Shown: positions 14,571 through 24,328 of the stretch, one piece after another | Layout: every line of letters begins with the position of its first letter | How positions within the stretch are numbered: the stretch's first letter is position 1 | Source of the DNA: Psychroserpens sp041224425 | Lineage (GTDB): Bacteria; Bacteroidota; Bacteroidia; Flavobacteriales; Flavobacteriaceae | Reading direction: 5' to 3' | DNA: 64,000 bases | Assembly: GCF_041224425.1 (NCBI RefSeq) | Contig: NZ_JBGFGL010000080.1 | Location: forward strand, 248,001 to 312,000 | Translations under genes and position numbers: made by a program | The notes under the pieces: generated by a model | Told to the model about the DNA's origin: nothing | The model's database searches: none | The model's input: the letters and a program-made list of their open reading frames with translations, nothing else

Positions 14571-17328
14571 ATTTTTGTTCTTTTTCAACAAATGGAAGGT
14601 TCGGATTGTATATTTCTAGGATAAGATTCTTTAATTCAGCTTCAAAAGATTTAAGAGTGTCTTCGGTAATTTTATAAACTTTAGTGTTTTGTTTTGTAGC
14701 AAACTTAATGATGCCTGCATTTAAATTTTTAAAGGAAAAGATTCCTGCTTCAACAGGCAAATTCACCTTACCTTCCTTATACATCATATATGTGTACATG
14801 AGCAACTGAAAGCTTTTGCTGTATTTTTCATAATCTGTGTTTAGCTCTTCCCAATTGCTAACCTGTACATGTTTTTGTTCTACTTTACCTGTTTTGTAGT
14901 CAATGATTCGAGTGACGCCATCAAAACGATCCATTCGGTCAACTTTTCCTTTCAGAAGAACAGGAACATCAATTCCATCAAAAGAAACAGAAACTGCATT
15001 ATTGGTTTCTATGGCCAAAATTTCAATTTGATGTCCTTTCTGTAAGGCCAAAAGCTCAAATTTCAAAAATTGTGAGATGTAGTGTTTCGCAATTTCAAAA
15101 ATGATAAGGTTTTTACCTTTGGTGATATCACCTTCTTTATATTCAGCTTCAAAATGCTGAAGTACAATTTTTTCAGCCTTAGACAACATAAGCTTTATGG
15201 CTTCAACACTCAACTTTAACCCTTCCATTGGTTTGTAGAGGTCTTCCAAAGAGTTATGTATTATTGTACCTAATGTATTATAGGCTACATTCTCTTCAAC
15301 TTCTTCATATGCTCTTATACCCAAAATCTTTTCATTATAAAAAGCAATCGGATTTCGAATGTAGTTAGTTAATGATGATGGCGACAACCCCTTACCAGCT
15401 AACTGATAGAGTTTAGTCATTATGTCTTTTGTTTTAATAACTTCCAGTAGGTTGTTATCCTGATGAGCAATCTTAGGTGACAGTAAATAATGGTCTATAT
15501 TATGTGTGCTATCAATGTCTAATTGTGTAATAAAGCGACTTTTTTCTCCTCCATTTAACACATCTGGCTCAGTATTATATATAAGATGAATAGTTTTAGC
15601 GCGTTGCAGCAACCTGTAGAAATGATATGTGTAAACCGCATCCTTCTCTTTATAGGTAGGCATTTTGTTTTCAATTTTTACATCGAATGGAATAAACGAA
15701 CTGTTTTGTTTTCCCGAGGGAAGTATGCCTTCGTTAACAGAGGAGATGATAATGGTTTCAAAATCAAGAACACGCGACTCTAACATTCCCATTATTTGAA
15801 GCCCTTTTAGAGGCTCGCCTTTAAAGTCTAAGGTTTCACTTTTTATAAGCTCCCTGTATAATCCATGAAGCGTCGTGATGCTATTGATGTAACCAAAACG
15901 TTCTGTTAATTTAGACAGTTCATTAAAAATAACATTAAAGCGGTACAGATATTCTAAAGCTAACTTATGCTGATGTTTATCATTATCGAATGAAGCCTTG
16001 ATTAAAAAGATGAGTTTTGAACATTGCTCAAGTGCATAACCAGGTTTATTTTCCCATGATTCAAAGAGTAGTGTGACAATATCAGCTTTATTTCCTGCGA
16101 TGGTTTTTAGTCTTTCTAGTGAAGCGTAAAGAATGTTGTTTTGTCGGATTGTATTAATAATGTGATCTGAAACATTATTATTTCCTTCATTGAAAAGAGG
16201 TTTGACAAATTGATTTGACAAAATTGAAACAATGTCTTTATGGTAAAGACTTTTGCTATTAGGCTTAGCTTTGTGAAGCTTGAATAAACTCTCAAAAAAA
16301 GAGGCCATTGGAATTTTACTCAAGGGCAATCCCATAGTAATATTTACCGCACCTATTGATTTTGGTAATGAATTTAACAACGGAAGCAGTAATGATTCAT
16401 CACCAAGAATTACTGCTGTATTTTCAAGTGTAGGATTCTTTTCTTGAAGCTCTAATAATAACTCGCCTATATATTTAACTTGACCAATATTTTTTGAAGC
16501 ACCGACGCATTTTATATCCTTTACTTGCGAATAGTGATTTGTGAGCCAGTTAAAAGGAGCGTTGTTAAAATATTTCCAGTTACTTCTATGCGATCTTACA
16601 AACAAACCAGCATCATGTATAGGGTCTCCAACAAATTTTTGGTCGATATCCCAATAAATACTTGCCATATTTTGCTGCAGTAATTCTTGTACAATAATTT
16701 CCTCTGCATTGTTTAAGGCATTAAATCCAACAAACACGAGTTGTTCTTCAGATTTAAGACTAATATACTGCTCAATGTTTTCAAGCGCCTCCCTATAAAC
16801 TAAACCTTGATATCCTTTTTTGTTTTTGATCAAAACCTTTTGAAGCTCTGCATAGTAAGATTTCAAACGATCCCAAAAAGAAAGATAGCGTTTGATGTAA
16901 TCGGTTTGGTTGTCTTCTAAAGACCAGTGATGATGTTCGATTTTCTTTATAGCATTTAAATAATCGAATACATGGTTTGAATCTACTAGATAGCGATCCA
17001 TTTCGTTAAAATCCTGAATTAAGATTTGTGCCCATTTAGAAAAGGTATCGAATGGTTCTACAAGATCTTTTGGTGTGTTTTTTTCATAAACTTCATAGAA
17101 GAAGAACAGTAACTCTGTAGAAGTAGCATAGTTTAAATCTGAAAGCGACTCAATAAACTCTTCAATCGATAAGATTTTAGGCGCAAATATAGATTTCTTA
17201 AGCTGCTGGGAAAGAAAATACCTTAAAAACACTCCAGCTCTTTTACTAGGTAAAATGAAGCTTAGTTTAGAAAAGTCAAGGTCTTTTTTTTTAAGATCTG
17301 CTATAACATCATTCAAGAAAGTCGTCAT
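14560..17328 (-). CDS. AddB-like PD-(D/E)XK nuclease family protein
   Basis: A 922-residue protein with an inactive helicase-like N-terminal region (FILPSKRAGVFLRYFLSQQ, about 22-40) and a C-terminal RecB-type nuclease with the core IIDYKTGK (about 825) and downstream SFQLLMYTYMM. It lacks the Walker A lysine motif and the iron-sulfur cysteines of Firmicutes AddB. With the AddA-like protein at 20104..23256 it should form the AddAB-type double-strand-break resection complex. Unlike most genomes the two genes are not adjacent; kbl and an OmpA gene lie between. Followed by the overlapping hydrolase gene. Confidence 0.85.
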   Translation of the reverse strand: MTTFLNDVIADLKKKDLDFSKLSFILPSKRAGVFLRYFLSQQLKKSIFAPKILSIEEFIESLSDLNYATSTELLFFFYEVYEKNTPKDLVEPFDTFSKWAQILIQDFNEMDRYLVDSNHVFDYLNAIKKIEHHHWSLEDNQTDYIKRYLSFWDRLKSYYAELQKVLIKNKKGYQGLVYREALENIEQYISLKSEEQLVFVGFNALNNAEEIIVQELLQQNMASIYWDIDQKFVGDPIHDAGLFVRSHRSNWKYFNNAPFNWLTNHYSQVKDIKCVGASKNIGQVKYIGELLLELQEKNPTLENTAVILGDESLLLPLLNSLPKSIGAVNITMGLPLSKIPMASFFESLFKLHKAKPNSKSLYHKDIVSILSNQFVKPLFNEGNNNVSDHIINTIRQNNILYASLERLKTIAGNKADIVTLLFESWENKPGYALEQCSKLIFLIKASFDNDKHQHKLALEYLYRFNVIFNELSKLTERFGYINSITTLHGLYRELIKSETLDFKGEPLKGLQIMGMLESRVLDFETIIISSVNEGILPSGKQNSSFIPFDVKIENKMPTYKEKDAVYTYHFYRLLQRAKTIHLIYNTEPDVLNGGEKSRFITQLDIDSTHNIDHYLLSPKIAHQDNNLLEVIKTKDIMTKLYQLAGKGLSPSSLTNYIRNPIAFYNEKILGIRAYEEVEENVAYNTLGTIIHNSLEDLYKPMEGLKLSVEAIKLMLSKAEKIVLQHFEAEYKEGDITKGKNLIIFEIAKHYISQFLKFELLALQKGHQIEILAIETNNAVSVSFDGIDVPVLLKGKVDRMDRFDGVTRIIDYKTGKVEQKHVQVSNWEELNTDYEKYSKSFQLLMYTYMMYKEGKVNLPVEAGIFSFKNLNAGIIKFATKQNTKVYKITEDTLKSFEAELKNLILEIYNPNLPFVEKEQKYES

Positions 17329-17340
17329 AGCATAAAAATA

Positions 17341-17369
17341 AAAAACGCTCCGAATTTCGGAGCGTTTTT
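17341..17369 (-). terminator. Strong bidirectional intrinsic terminator
   Basis: AAAAACGCTCCG and CGGAGCGTTTTT form a perfect 12-bp stem with a 5-nt loop, 28 nt after the stop of the OmpA gene. It separates that gene from the AddB-like gene downstream. Confidence 0.92.
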
Positions 17370-17396
17370 CAAAATTTATTGTGAGTTAAAACTTAA

Positions 17397-18758
17397 TTAT
17401 TTTTTAAGTTTTACTTCTACACGTCTGTTGTTTTTTCTACCAGCTCTAGTTTTGTTAGTATCGATAGGATACTCTTCACCGTAACCTACAGCAGATAATC
17501 TATCAGCGTTGATTCCATTTGCGATTAAGTAATCTCTAACAGAATTAGCTCTTCTCTCAGATAAAATCTGGTTAGAAGTCTTAGCTCCAACACTATCAGT
17601 GTGACCTTCGATAGAGAAGTTAGCTCTTGGGTATTCTTTAAAGATAGCAACCATTGCTTCTAATACAGGAGCAGTTTCATCTTTAATAGAAGCTTTACCA
17701 GTGTTGAATAAGATAGTTCTAGCATAGCTGTTCAACTCTTCCATTACTTCAGCAGTAGGAAGCACTTCTGGACAACCATTATTTGCTACAGTACCAGCTT
17801 CGTTAGGACACTTGTCATCTTTATCAAGAACACCGTCACCATCAGAATCTGGCCATGGGCAACCTTTGTTAGCTTCTGGACCAGCCTCGTTTGGACAATC
17901 ATCAGCGTTATCAGCAACACCATCACCATCAGCATCAGGACATCCGTTTAATGCAGCTAAACCAGCAACAGTAGGACAGTCGTCATTCTTGTCAACAACA
18001 CCATCACCATCAGAATCTGGACAACCATTGAACTCAGAAGTACCAGCTTCGTTAGGACACTCATCTTTAGCATCTTCGATACCATCATTATCAGAATCTG
18101 GACAACCATTAAAGGCTTCTAAACCAGGAACGTCTGGACAAGCATCGTTTTTGTCGTATACACCATCACCATCTGTGTCTTTTCCACCAAATTTAATAGA
18201 AAGACCAACAGAATGCTGGAAGTGATCTTCAAGATAATCTTCAAAAGCAGTTTTGTATGTGGTTTGAGCAGTAAAACCAATGTTTTCAGAAAACCAGAAG
18301 TTAATACCTAGTGCTCCGTTAAGAGTACCAGCTCCGATTTCATCAACCCAAGTGTAACCACCACCAACACCTAAAAACGGATCAATGCTTTTTGATTTCA
18401 ATAAATTCATAAAGCTGTAAGAAACAGTTCCGTCTAAAGCATAGTATGATAAATCATCAACTTCGCTATCACCAAATTTTTCGATTTCGTTGAAAGACCC
18501 TGTTGCACTTAATATAAAACCAGCATCAAGATATCTAGAAACAGATACCGTAGATAAAGATGGAACTACATTCCAGTGATCGTTTAAGTTAAAAAACTCG
18601 TCAAGGAACTCACCTCTAGGAGCATCTTCTCCAACAGGATAAAGGTCAACAGCATTTACACCAATACTAATTTTCCAAGGGTTGTTTTCATCTTGTGCAT
18701 TAGCATTGAAGCTTAAAGCAAGCAACAAAACGAAAAATAATCTGCTAAGATTTTTCAT
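17397..18758 (-). CDS. OmpA-family outer-membrane protein with thrombospondin type 3 repeats
   Basis: Start at ATG 18758 (MKNLSRLFFVLLLALSFNANAQDE, a clear signal peptide); a TTG two codons earlier is less likely. The 453-residue protein has an 8-strand-type OmpA barrel (about 25-195), five calcium-binding thrombospondin type 3 repeats with DxDGDGVxDxxDxCP cores (about 198-335), and a C-terminal OmpA peptidoglycan-binding domain (GHTDSVG; LSERRANSVRDYL; NNRRVEVKL). This is the abundant flavobacterial OmpA/P60-type porin. It has its own consensus promoter and terminator, as expected for a highly expressed gene. Confidence 0.93.
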   Translation of the reverse strand: MKNLSRLFFVLLLALSFNANAQDENNPWKISIGVNAVDLYPVGEDAPRGEFLDEFFNLNDHWNVVPSLSTVSVSRYLDAGFILSATGSFNEIEKFGDSEVDDLSYYALDGTVSYSFMNLLKSKSIDPFLGVGGGYTWVDEIGAGTLNGALGINFWFSENIGFTAQTTYKTAFEDYLEDHFQHSVGLSIKFGGKDTDGDGVYDKNDACPDVPGLEAFNGCPDSDNDGIEDAKDECPNEAGTSEFNGCPDSDGDGVVDKNDDCPTVAGLAALNGCPDADGDGVADNADDCPNEAGPEANKGCPWPDSDGDGVLDKDDKCPNEAGTVANNGCPEVLPTAEVMEELNSYARTILFNTGKASIKDETAPVLEAMVAIFKEYPRANFSIEGHTDSVGAKTSNQILSERRANSVRDYLIANGINADRLSAVGYGEEYPIDTNKTRAGRKNNRRVEVKLKK

Positions 18759-18803
18759 ATTCAAATAATTTTAATTTTAAGTGTTATAAGTGTTAATTCT
18801 AAG

Positions 18804-18833
18804 CAAAAGTAAGTTGTTAAATTTTATTAACAA
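18804..18833 (-). promoter_or_regulatory. Consensus promoter of the OmpA/TSP3 gene
   Basis: On the minus strand TTG (18833..18831), exactly 19 nt, then TACTTTTG (18811..18804): a perfect TTG-N19-TAnnTTTG. The -7 element is 45 nt from the ATG at 18758. Confidence 0.85.
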
Positions 18834-18892
18834 AGACAAATATATAAAAATATTGGTTAGTAGTATTAGAAATTAGGGTGTTTGGACTTATT

Positions 18893-20086
18893 TTAAATAA
18901 TATTTAGACGTTTCCCAACGTTTACGAAGGCTTCAATAGCTTTGTCTAAATGTGCTTTGGTATGAGCCGCAGAAAGTTGCACTCTAATTCTCGCCTTATC
19001 TCTTGGCACTACTGGGAAAAAGAACCCAATAACATAGATGCCTTCATCTAATAGCATTTTGGCCATAATCTGTGAAAGCTTGGCATCATATAACATGACT
19101 GGAACAATGGCCGAATCGCCATCAATAATATCAAATCCAGCATCCATCAGTCCTTTTTTGAAGTACTTGGTATTCTCTTGTAATCGGTCTCTTAAGGAGG
19201 TGTCTTCAGATAGCATTTCAAACACCTTTATCGAAGCTCCTACAATAGCTGGAGCCAATGAGTTGGAAAACAAGTATGGTCGAGAACGCTGCCTTAGCAT
19301 CTCAATAATCTCTTTCTTTCCAGTGGTGTATCCACCCATAGCGCCACCTAAGGCCTTTCCTAAGGTTCCTGTGATGATATCAATTCTGCCCATAACACCT
19401 TTCTCTTCTAAGGTGCCACGTCCAGTTTCACCAATAAATCCAGCGGCATGACATTCGTCAATCATAACCATTGCATCATATTTATCAGCCAGATCACAAA
19501 TTTGATCCAATGGAGCAACCAAGCCATCCATTGAAAACACACCGTCTGTGACAATAATTTTAAAGCGAGCACCATTTTCATTGGCAGCTATTAGTTGCTC
19601 TTCCAGATCCTTCATGTCGTTGTTTTTATAACGATATCTAGCAGCTTTACAAAGCCTCACACCATCAATAATTGAAGCATGATTAAGAGAGTCTGATATA
19701 ATTGCGTCTTCTTTTCCTAGTAATGGCTCAAACACACCACCATTGGCATCAAAGGCTGCAGCATATAAAATGGTGTCTTCTGTTCCGTAGAATTCAGCAA
19801 CCTTAGCCTCTAAATCTTTATGGATGTCTTGCGTCCCGCAAATAAACCTCACAGAGGACATTCCGAAACCATGGGTGTCCATCGTGTCTTTAGCGGCTTT
19901 AATAACGTCTGGGTGAGAGGACAATCCTAAATAGTTATTGGCGCAAAAATTCAACACCTTTTGTCCAGTATTCAATATGATCTCTGCACCTTGAGCAGAG
20001 GTAATTATACGCTCTTCCTTGAAAAGGCCATCCTCTTTAATCTGTTGTAATTCACTTTGTAAATATTGTTGGATATTTCCGTACAT
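18893..20086 (-). CDS. kbl: Glycine C-acetyltransferase (2-amino-3-ketobutyrate CoA ligase)
   Basis: A 397-residue PLP enzyme of the alpha-oxoamine synthase family. K244 in TGTLGKALGGAMGG binds PLP; D210 and H213 in MIDECHAAG contact the cofactor. The motif pattern and length match Kbl, which converts 2-amino-3-ketobutyrate plus CoA to glycine and acetyl-CoA in threonine breakdown. Related synthases (such as serine palmitoyltransferase) share the fold, but overall similarity favours Kbl. It begins 17 nt after the AddA-like gene and may be co-transcribed. Confidence 0.93.
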   Translation of the reverse strand: MYGNIQQYLQSELQQIKEDGLFKEERIITSAQGAEIILNTGQKVLNFCANNYLGLSSHPDVIKAAKDTMDTHGFGMSSVRFICGTQDIHKDLEAKVAEFYGTEDTILYAAAFDANGGVFEPLLGKEDAIISDSLNHASIIDGVRLCKAARYRYKNNDMKDLEEQLIAANENGARFKIIVTDGVFSMDGLVAPLDQICDLADKYDAMVMIDECHAAGFIGETGRGTLEEKGVMGRIDIITGTLGKALGGAMGGYTTGKKEIIEMLRQRSRPYLFSNSLAPAIVGASIKVFEMLSEDTSLRDRLQENTKYFKKGLMDAGFDIIDGDSAIVPVMLYDAKLSQIMAKMLLDEGIYVIGFFFPVVPRDKARIRVQLSAAHTKAHLDKAIEAFVNVGKRLNII

Positions 20087-20103
20087 AATTGTCTTTTTTA
20101 AGT

Positions 20104-23100
20104 TTAAATTTCTTTAATTGTTAAGTCTTCGTTTATATAAACTAGTATTTTTTTTGATACTGTAAATCCCATGTCTTCTAAAACGTCTTGATAGCTAAAC
20201 AACTGTTCTTTATGGGAAGCGTTAAGCAAACCGGTTTTGTAATCTATTATGGTTACTTCACTTTGCGCATTGATGGCCAAACGATCAGGCCTTAAAATAT
20301 TACCATTTTCAGTTATGATGTCGCGTTCATTATAAATGTGATAGTCTGAAGTAAAATAAGGGCTTAAGAGTTTGTGGTTTACAATATTCAAAGCAGTTTC
20401 CTTCAAATGCTTACTCTGTGCCGAACTGATCTTACCGTTAGCTTCAAATTCTTGAAAAACATAATCAACATCTTCAAGGGTTTTTATATAAGACATAATA
20501 TCGTGAATTAAATTCCCTTTTTCTATTGCTTTTTCTTGATGCGTATCCCATATATAGCCTGAGTTTGTTAGTATGTTCAGGTTTAAATTTTCTTTAGCTG
20601 TTGAGATGAATTTTTTCTGAACTTTGGTTTGGTGCAATACAGAATTCTTTTCTGAAGTTCTTTGCGGATTTCCAAACGCATAGGTTGTTTCTCCTTCATT
20701 CCATTTACCCGCTGATTTTAAGTAATTGATGAAAAGACCAGAATAGAATTTTAGTTTTTCATTATTATTACTGTCTGTATCGTATTCTGAAACAATATAT
20801 AATTGCTCAATAGCCCTTGTTAAAACAACATACAGCAAATTAATACTATCTAATTCAAGCATTGCTTGGTAGTCGTTATAGAGTTCATAACCTGTTTCAT
20901 TGTAACTTTCCATATCTTTATTCAGATTGAGATACAAATTTGAAAATCCGTTGAAATTCTCAGGGTCAACAGGAAACCATACTTTCGGAGAGATGTCAAA
21001 ATAGATGTACTGATTTGCGTAAGGAAAAATCACAACCGGAAACTCAAGTCCTTTAGATTTGTGGATGGTCATAATTTGTACAGCGTTTTCCCCTGAAGGC
21101 GAAACAATGCTCAAACTATCCTTTCGACGTTCCCAATACTCTAGGAAACTTGAAATACTTGCTTGGCTTTTTTGGGAATAGTCTTGAACTTCATCCAAAA
21201 AGAATTGAAGGTAAGCATTGGAAGCGTGATTTAGATGAAATCCTCTAATGATACTTTCTACTCCTTCATAAATAGGCAATTGTAGAAAAGCATCTATATC
21301 AAAATCAAAACCAAAGTCTTTCAAGGCATTCAGCATCTTATATCCTGAAAGCACAATCAAACTATCGTAGAAATGATGTGCATCACTTGAATTTAAAAAT
21401 GAGGTATTCAGATAACTCAGGATTTTAATTTTGACCTCGTCGTTATTAGGTTGTAAGACCAGCGTCAAAATGTGTATGATAAAGTTTATTTCCGCAGCGT
21501 TTTTCAACATCAAGGTTTCCGAAGAGATGATCGGAATGTCATGTTCTTTTAAAAATTCAGCTATGGCAATCCCTTCTTTTTTTCGTCTCACGATAATGCA
21601 AATATCCTTTAACGAAAACCCATTAGACATAGCTTTTTCAATATTTGAAAGTACCGCTTCGAAATGCAATTGATCTTTAGTGTCTTTATCAACAGTTAAG
21701 AAAGATAATTCTACAAAGCCTTCTTTTTTAGAAGTGGCTGTTTGTTTAGCTTTTTTATAGATATGATGGTGCTGCTCATTGGAAAATGCAAAGTCGGAAA
21801 TATGGTCAAAGAAGGCGTTATTGAACTCGACAATAGTTTGGTGGCTTCGGAAATTATTCGGTAAATTCTTAACGGTTTGGTCAACAGAAAAGGGATGTCT
21901 TGTTTTTGAATACAGATTTATAAATTGTTCTGCATAGCCACCTCTCCATCTGTAAATAGCTTGCTTGGCATCACCAACCAACATAGCAGAACCTGTTTCG
22001 CCTCTCAGATTTTCTCCTGAAATAGCATTGTCAATTAACGGAATAAGATTTTCCCATTGCAGAATTGAAGTGTCTTGAAATTCATCAATAAAATAATGCT
22101 TAAATTTTCCACCAATACGCTCATAAATAAAAGGAGCAGGCTGATTGATGATTTCGTCGTTGATGATTGAATTGAATTCAGATATTAAGAGTAAATCTTC
22201 CTCTTGCTTAAGTTCTTCCAGACTGTTTTTGATAACGCCTAAAACAGATAATGGCGTTATGTTATTAATGGCATTTTTGAGAAATTTCGAATAGTAAACG
22301 AGTCTCTTTATCTCTTGAAAATAGATTTCAATTTGAGGCAACAAGCCTTCAATAATAATGGCTTTTTCAGGTTCTAAGCTTTTATTGTAGATAGAGGTTC
22401 TGTTGGCTATATTTTCTTCTAATTTATTGTCGTATAAACGGTTAAAATCTAAGTCAGATGCTTTTTTAAAATGGTTGGGAAGTGTTTTTCTTGAGAAATC
22501 TTCAAAAGTCAATCCATTTGTCACGATAAGCTTGAGTACTTCATTCGCCAAGGATGTAATTTGCGCTTCAGATTGCTTGTTCTGTTCAATTAAATTTGAT
22601 TTTAACTTCGAAAAGTCTTTAAGCGACTTGCCCTTTAATTCATTAATATAATACAAGTCATTTTCACTAACCAACAGATCTGAAATATTATAAAAGTCAT
22701 AACTAATATCCCAGCTTTTATCTTCATTGGTTTTCTCAATAGCAAAATCGACTAACACCTTTGTTAACTCATCATCGGCTCCCGCTTGATCAATAAGTTT
22801 ATCAACAGCTTTTGCCAAGATACTTTTAGTATCGATCTCCACTTCAAACGAAACAGAAATATTGAGGTCATGGGCAAAGATCCGTATAAGTTTGTGATTA
22901 AATTTATCAATGGTTGAAATATCAAAGGCCGCATAATTGTGCACCATCATGTGCAAAAGCAGTTTGGATTTTTTGTGAAGAGCTTCCGGTGAAACACCAA
23001 TGTCTTGAACAAGACTATCAAACATTGCATTAGATGTATTCAAAACGGAGGGATCAGCAAACGCCTTTAGCGTTTCAATAATTCTCGACTTCATTTCTCC

Positions 23101-23256
23101 CACGGCCTTATTGGTAAAGGTAAGGGCTAAGATATTTCTGAATGCCAATAGGTTTTTTGACTTTAAAATTATTTTCAAATAGTCCTGAACAAGCGTATAA
23201 GTCTTTCCGCTTCCAGCAGAGGCATTGTATATTGTGAATGAAGATTGATTTTGCAC
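20104..23256 (-). CDS. AddA-like UvrD-family helicase/nuclease
   Basis: I prefer GTG 23256 (reads MQNQSSFTIYNASAGSGKTYTLV) over ATG 23289, which would add an odd hydrophobic stretch. The 1050-residue protein has Walker A (ASAGSGKT, residues 10-17), motif Ia (LALTFTNKAVGEMK), Walker B (FIDEFQDTS), the QAIYRWRGG motif, motif V/VI (IMTIHKSKGLEFPVVIFP; LLYVVLTRA), and a C-terminal PD-(D/E)XK nuclease core (IIDYKTG). It is the SF1A partner of the AddB-like protein in break resection. kbl follows after 17 nt; sodB is divergent. Confidence 0.9.
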   Translation of the reverse strand: MQNQSSFTIYNASAGSGKTYTLVQDYLKIILKSKNLLAFRNILALTFTNKAVGEMKSRIIETLKAFADPSVLNTSNAMFDSLVQDIGVSPEALHKKSKLLLHMMVHNYAAFDISTIDKFNHKLIRIFAHDLNISVSFEVEIDTKSILAKAVDKLIDQAGADDELTKVLVDFAIEKTNEDKSWDISYDFYNISDLLVSENDLYYINELKGKSLKDFSKLKSNLIEQNKQSEAQITSLANEVLKLIVTNGLTFEDFSRKTLPNHFKKASDLDFNRLYDNKLEENIANRTSIYNKSLEPEKAIIIEGLLPQIEIYFQEIKRLVYYSKFLKNAINNITPLSVLGVIKNSLEELKQEEDLLLISEFNSIINDEIINQPAPFIYERIGGKFKHYFIDEFQDTSILQWENLIPLIDNAISGENLRGETGSAMLVGDAKQAIYRWRGGYAEQFINLYSKTRHPFSVDQTVKNLPNNFRSHQTIVEFNNAFFDHISDFAFSNEQHHHIYKKAKQTATSKKEGFVELSFLTVDKDTKDQLHFEAVLSNIEKAMSNGFSLKDICIIVRRKKEGIAIAEFLKEHDIPIISSETLMLKNAAEINFIIHILTLVLQPNNDEVKIKILSYLNTSFLNSSDAHHFYDSLIVLSGYKMLNALKDFGFDFDIDAFLQLPIYEGVESIIRGFHLNHASNAYLQFFLDEVQDYSQKSQASISSFLEYWERRKDSLSIVSPSGENAVQIMTIHKSKGLEFPVVIFPYANQYIYFDISPKVWFPVDPENFNGFSNLYLNLNKDMESYNETGYELYNDYQAMLELDSINLLYVVLTRAIEQLYIVSEYDTDSNNNEKLKFYSGLFINYLKSAGKWNEGETTYAFGNPQRTSEKNSVLHQTKVQKKFISTAKENLNLNILTNSGYIWDTHQEKAIEKGNLIHDIMSYIKTLEDVDYVFQEFEANGKISSAQSKHLKETALNIVNHKLLSPYFTSDYHIYNERDIITENGNILRPDRLAINAQSEVTIIDYKTGLLNASHKEQLFSYQDVLEDMGFTVSKKILVYINEDLTIKEI

Positions 23257-23325
23257 GCTTAAAATTATAAAAACTATCAATGAGTACATAGCTTTTTAAT
23301 ATTTTTAATTGCGCGGTTTTATCAG

Positions 23326-23333
23326 TAATTTTG
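23326..23333 (+). promoter_or_regulatory. Candidate -7 element (TAATTTTG) of sodB
   Basis: TAATTTTG matches TAnnTTTG and lies 34 nt before the sodB ATG. A TTG occurs 14 nt upstream, shorter than the usual spacing, so only the -7 part is well supported. Confidence 0.45.
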
Positions 23334-23367
23334 ATATTATTAAGTATAACACAAAAAACAAAATATT

Positions 23368-23976
23368 ATGGCTTTTGAATTACCGAAATTAAAATATGAT
23401 TACGATGCGTTAGAACCACATATTGATGCAAAGACGATGGAAATCCATCATTCAAAACATCACAATGGGTACACTACAAAATTAAATGCTGCTATTGACG
23501 GAACGGATTTAGACGGAAAGTCAATTGAATCCATTTTGACCAATTTGGATATGAACAATATGGCTGTTCGAAATAATGGAGGAGGTTTTTACAACCATTC
23601 ATTATTTTGGGAAGTTATGAACCCTGAAGACAGAGGTTATCTGTCTGGAGACCTCAAAGATGCTATTGAAGCTAAATTTGGTTCAAAAGAAGCGTTTGTT
23701 GAAGCCTTTAGTAAAGCAGCGGCTACACAGTTTGGTTCAGGTTGGGCTTGGTTGTGTGTTCATAAAGGAGGAAACGTAGAAGTTTGCTCAACTCCTAACC
23801 AAGACAATCCAATGATGCCAGGTGTTGGTTGTGGTGGAACACCAATCTTGGGATTGGATGTTTGGGAACACGCTTATTACTTGAATTACCAAAATAGAAG
23901 ACCGGATTATATTGAGGCCTTTTTTAAGGTCATCAATTGGAATGAAGTTGAAAGACGTTACGCAGAAGCGAAGTAA
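23368..23976 (+). CDS. sodB: Superoxide dismutase [Fe/Mn]
   Basis: A 202-residue Fe/Mn-SOD with all four metal ligands: H27 (IHHSKHH), H77 (NHSLFW), D164 and H168 (DVWEHAYY). It dismutates superoxide to H2O2 and O2; no signal peptide, so cytoplasmic. The GSGWAWL segment is present and the GVGCGGTPILGLD stretch before the last ligands includes cysteines often seen in flavobacterial members. Metal preference cannot be told from sequence by eye. Own promoter element and terminator imply a single-gene unit. Confidence 0.95.
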   Translation: MAFELPKLKYDYDALEPHIDAKTMEIHHSKHHNGYTTKLNAAIDGTDLDGKSIESILTNLDMNNMAVRNNGGGFYNHSLFWEVMNPEDRGYLSGDLKDAIEAKFGSKEAFVEAFSKAAATQFGSGWAWLCVHKGGNVEVCSTPNQDNPMMPGVGCGGTPILGLDVWEHAYYLNYQNRRPDYIEAFFKVINWNEVERRYAEAK

Positions 23977-24007
23977 TCCCTTCTTTTCTTTATTAAGAGA
24001 TATAGAG

Positions 24008-24034
24008 ATCCAGGTTTTTACCTGGATTTTTTTT
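24008..24034 (+). terminator. Intrinsic terminator of sodB
   Basis: ATCCAGG and CCTGGAT pair across a 6-nt loop, followed by eight T (24027..24034), 32 nt after the sodB stop. Confidence 0.88.
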
Positions 24035-24076
24035 GCCCAAGCATCAACGGGAAAATTCTGGAAGTTATTTAAAATG

Positions 24077-24146
24077 AAAAAGCATGAACAGACGTTCATG
24101 CTTTTTGCCCCAAATCTACCATAAACTTAACCTACTTATGTTATGG
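24077..24146 (-). ncRNA. Putative small RNA, copy 1
   Basis: On the minus strand TATATTTG (24159..24152, a TAnnTTTG match) would start a transcript near 24146. The 50-nt unit at 24102..24152 is shared with copy 2; it can fold with ACCATAA pairing TTATGGT and exposing ATAAGTAGGTTAA in the loop, followed by single-stranded ATTTGGGG. A hairpin GCATGAA/TTCATGC (24101..24082) and five T end it. No -33 TTG is seen. The hairpin is also T-flanked on the plus strand, so an alternative is a terminator plus a conserved plus-strand element. Confidence 0.5.
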
Positions 24147-24152
24147 TGAAAC
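24102..24152. repeat. Conserved repeat unit, copy 1
   Basis: Plus strand: five T, then GCCCCAAATCTACCAT, then AAACTTAACCTACTTATG and TTATGGTGAAAC. It matches 24357..24407 with a single substitution (A to G at 24122/24377), whereas the 200 bp between copies is unrelated. Both copies sit next to a T-flanked hairpin. Confidence 0.85.
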
Positions 24153-24328
24153 AAATATAACGGCACTTTTTTCTAATAGCTTAATTTTTTAGACCAACGA
24201 CATATATATTGGCTTAAACGAATTATTTGAATCGAACAGTGGGATTTTTAAGCTATGAAGAAATACTTAAAGTGAAAATAAAAATAGATTGAGAGTTAAT
24301 GAGTTATATAATTATTAACCTATGTTAA
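24153..24328. other. Intergenic sequence between the two repeat units
   Basis: About 175 bp, AT-rich. No ORF, promoter or repeat was recognised with confidence. The right end would contain the region downstream of putative small RNA copy 2. Confidence 0.4.

Noticed and set aside
17812..18225. A plus-strand frame of 137 codons over the thrombospondin repeats
   Set aside because: It is a low-complexity Ser/Pro shadow of the DxDGDG repeats on the other strand.
24108..24150. Leader peptides starting at ATGGTAGATTTGGGG in the sRNA-like repeats
   Set aside because: Both copies can encode MVDLGQK, but copy 1 stops at once, copy 2 runs through the terminator stem, and in copy 1 and 2 the ATG lies within a predicted stem. 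RNA-level conservation explains the match.
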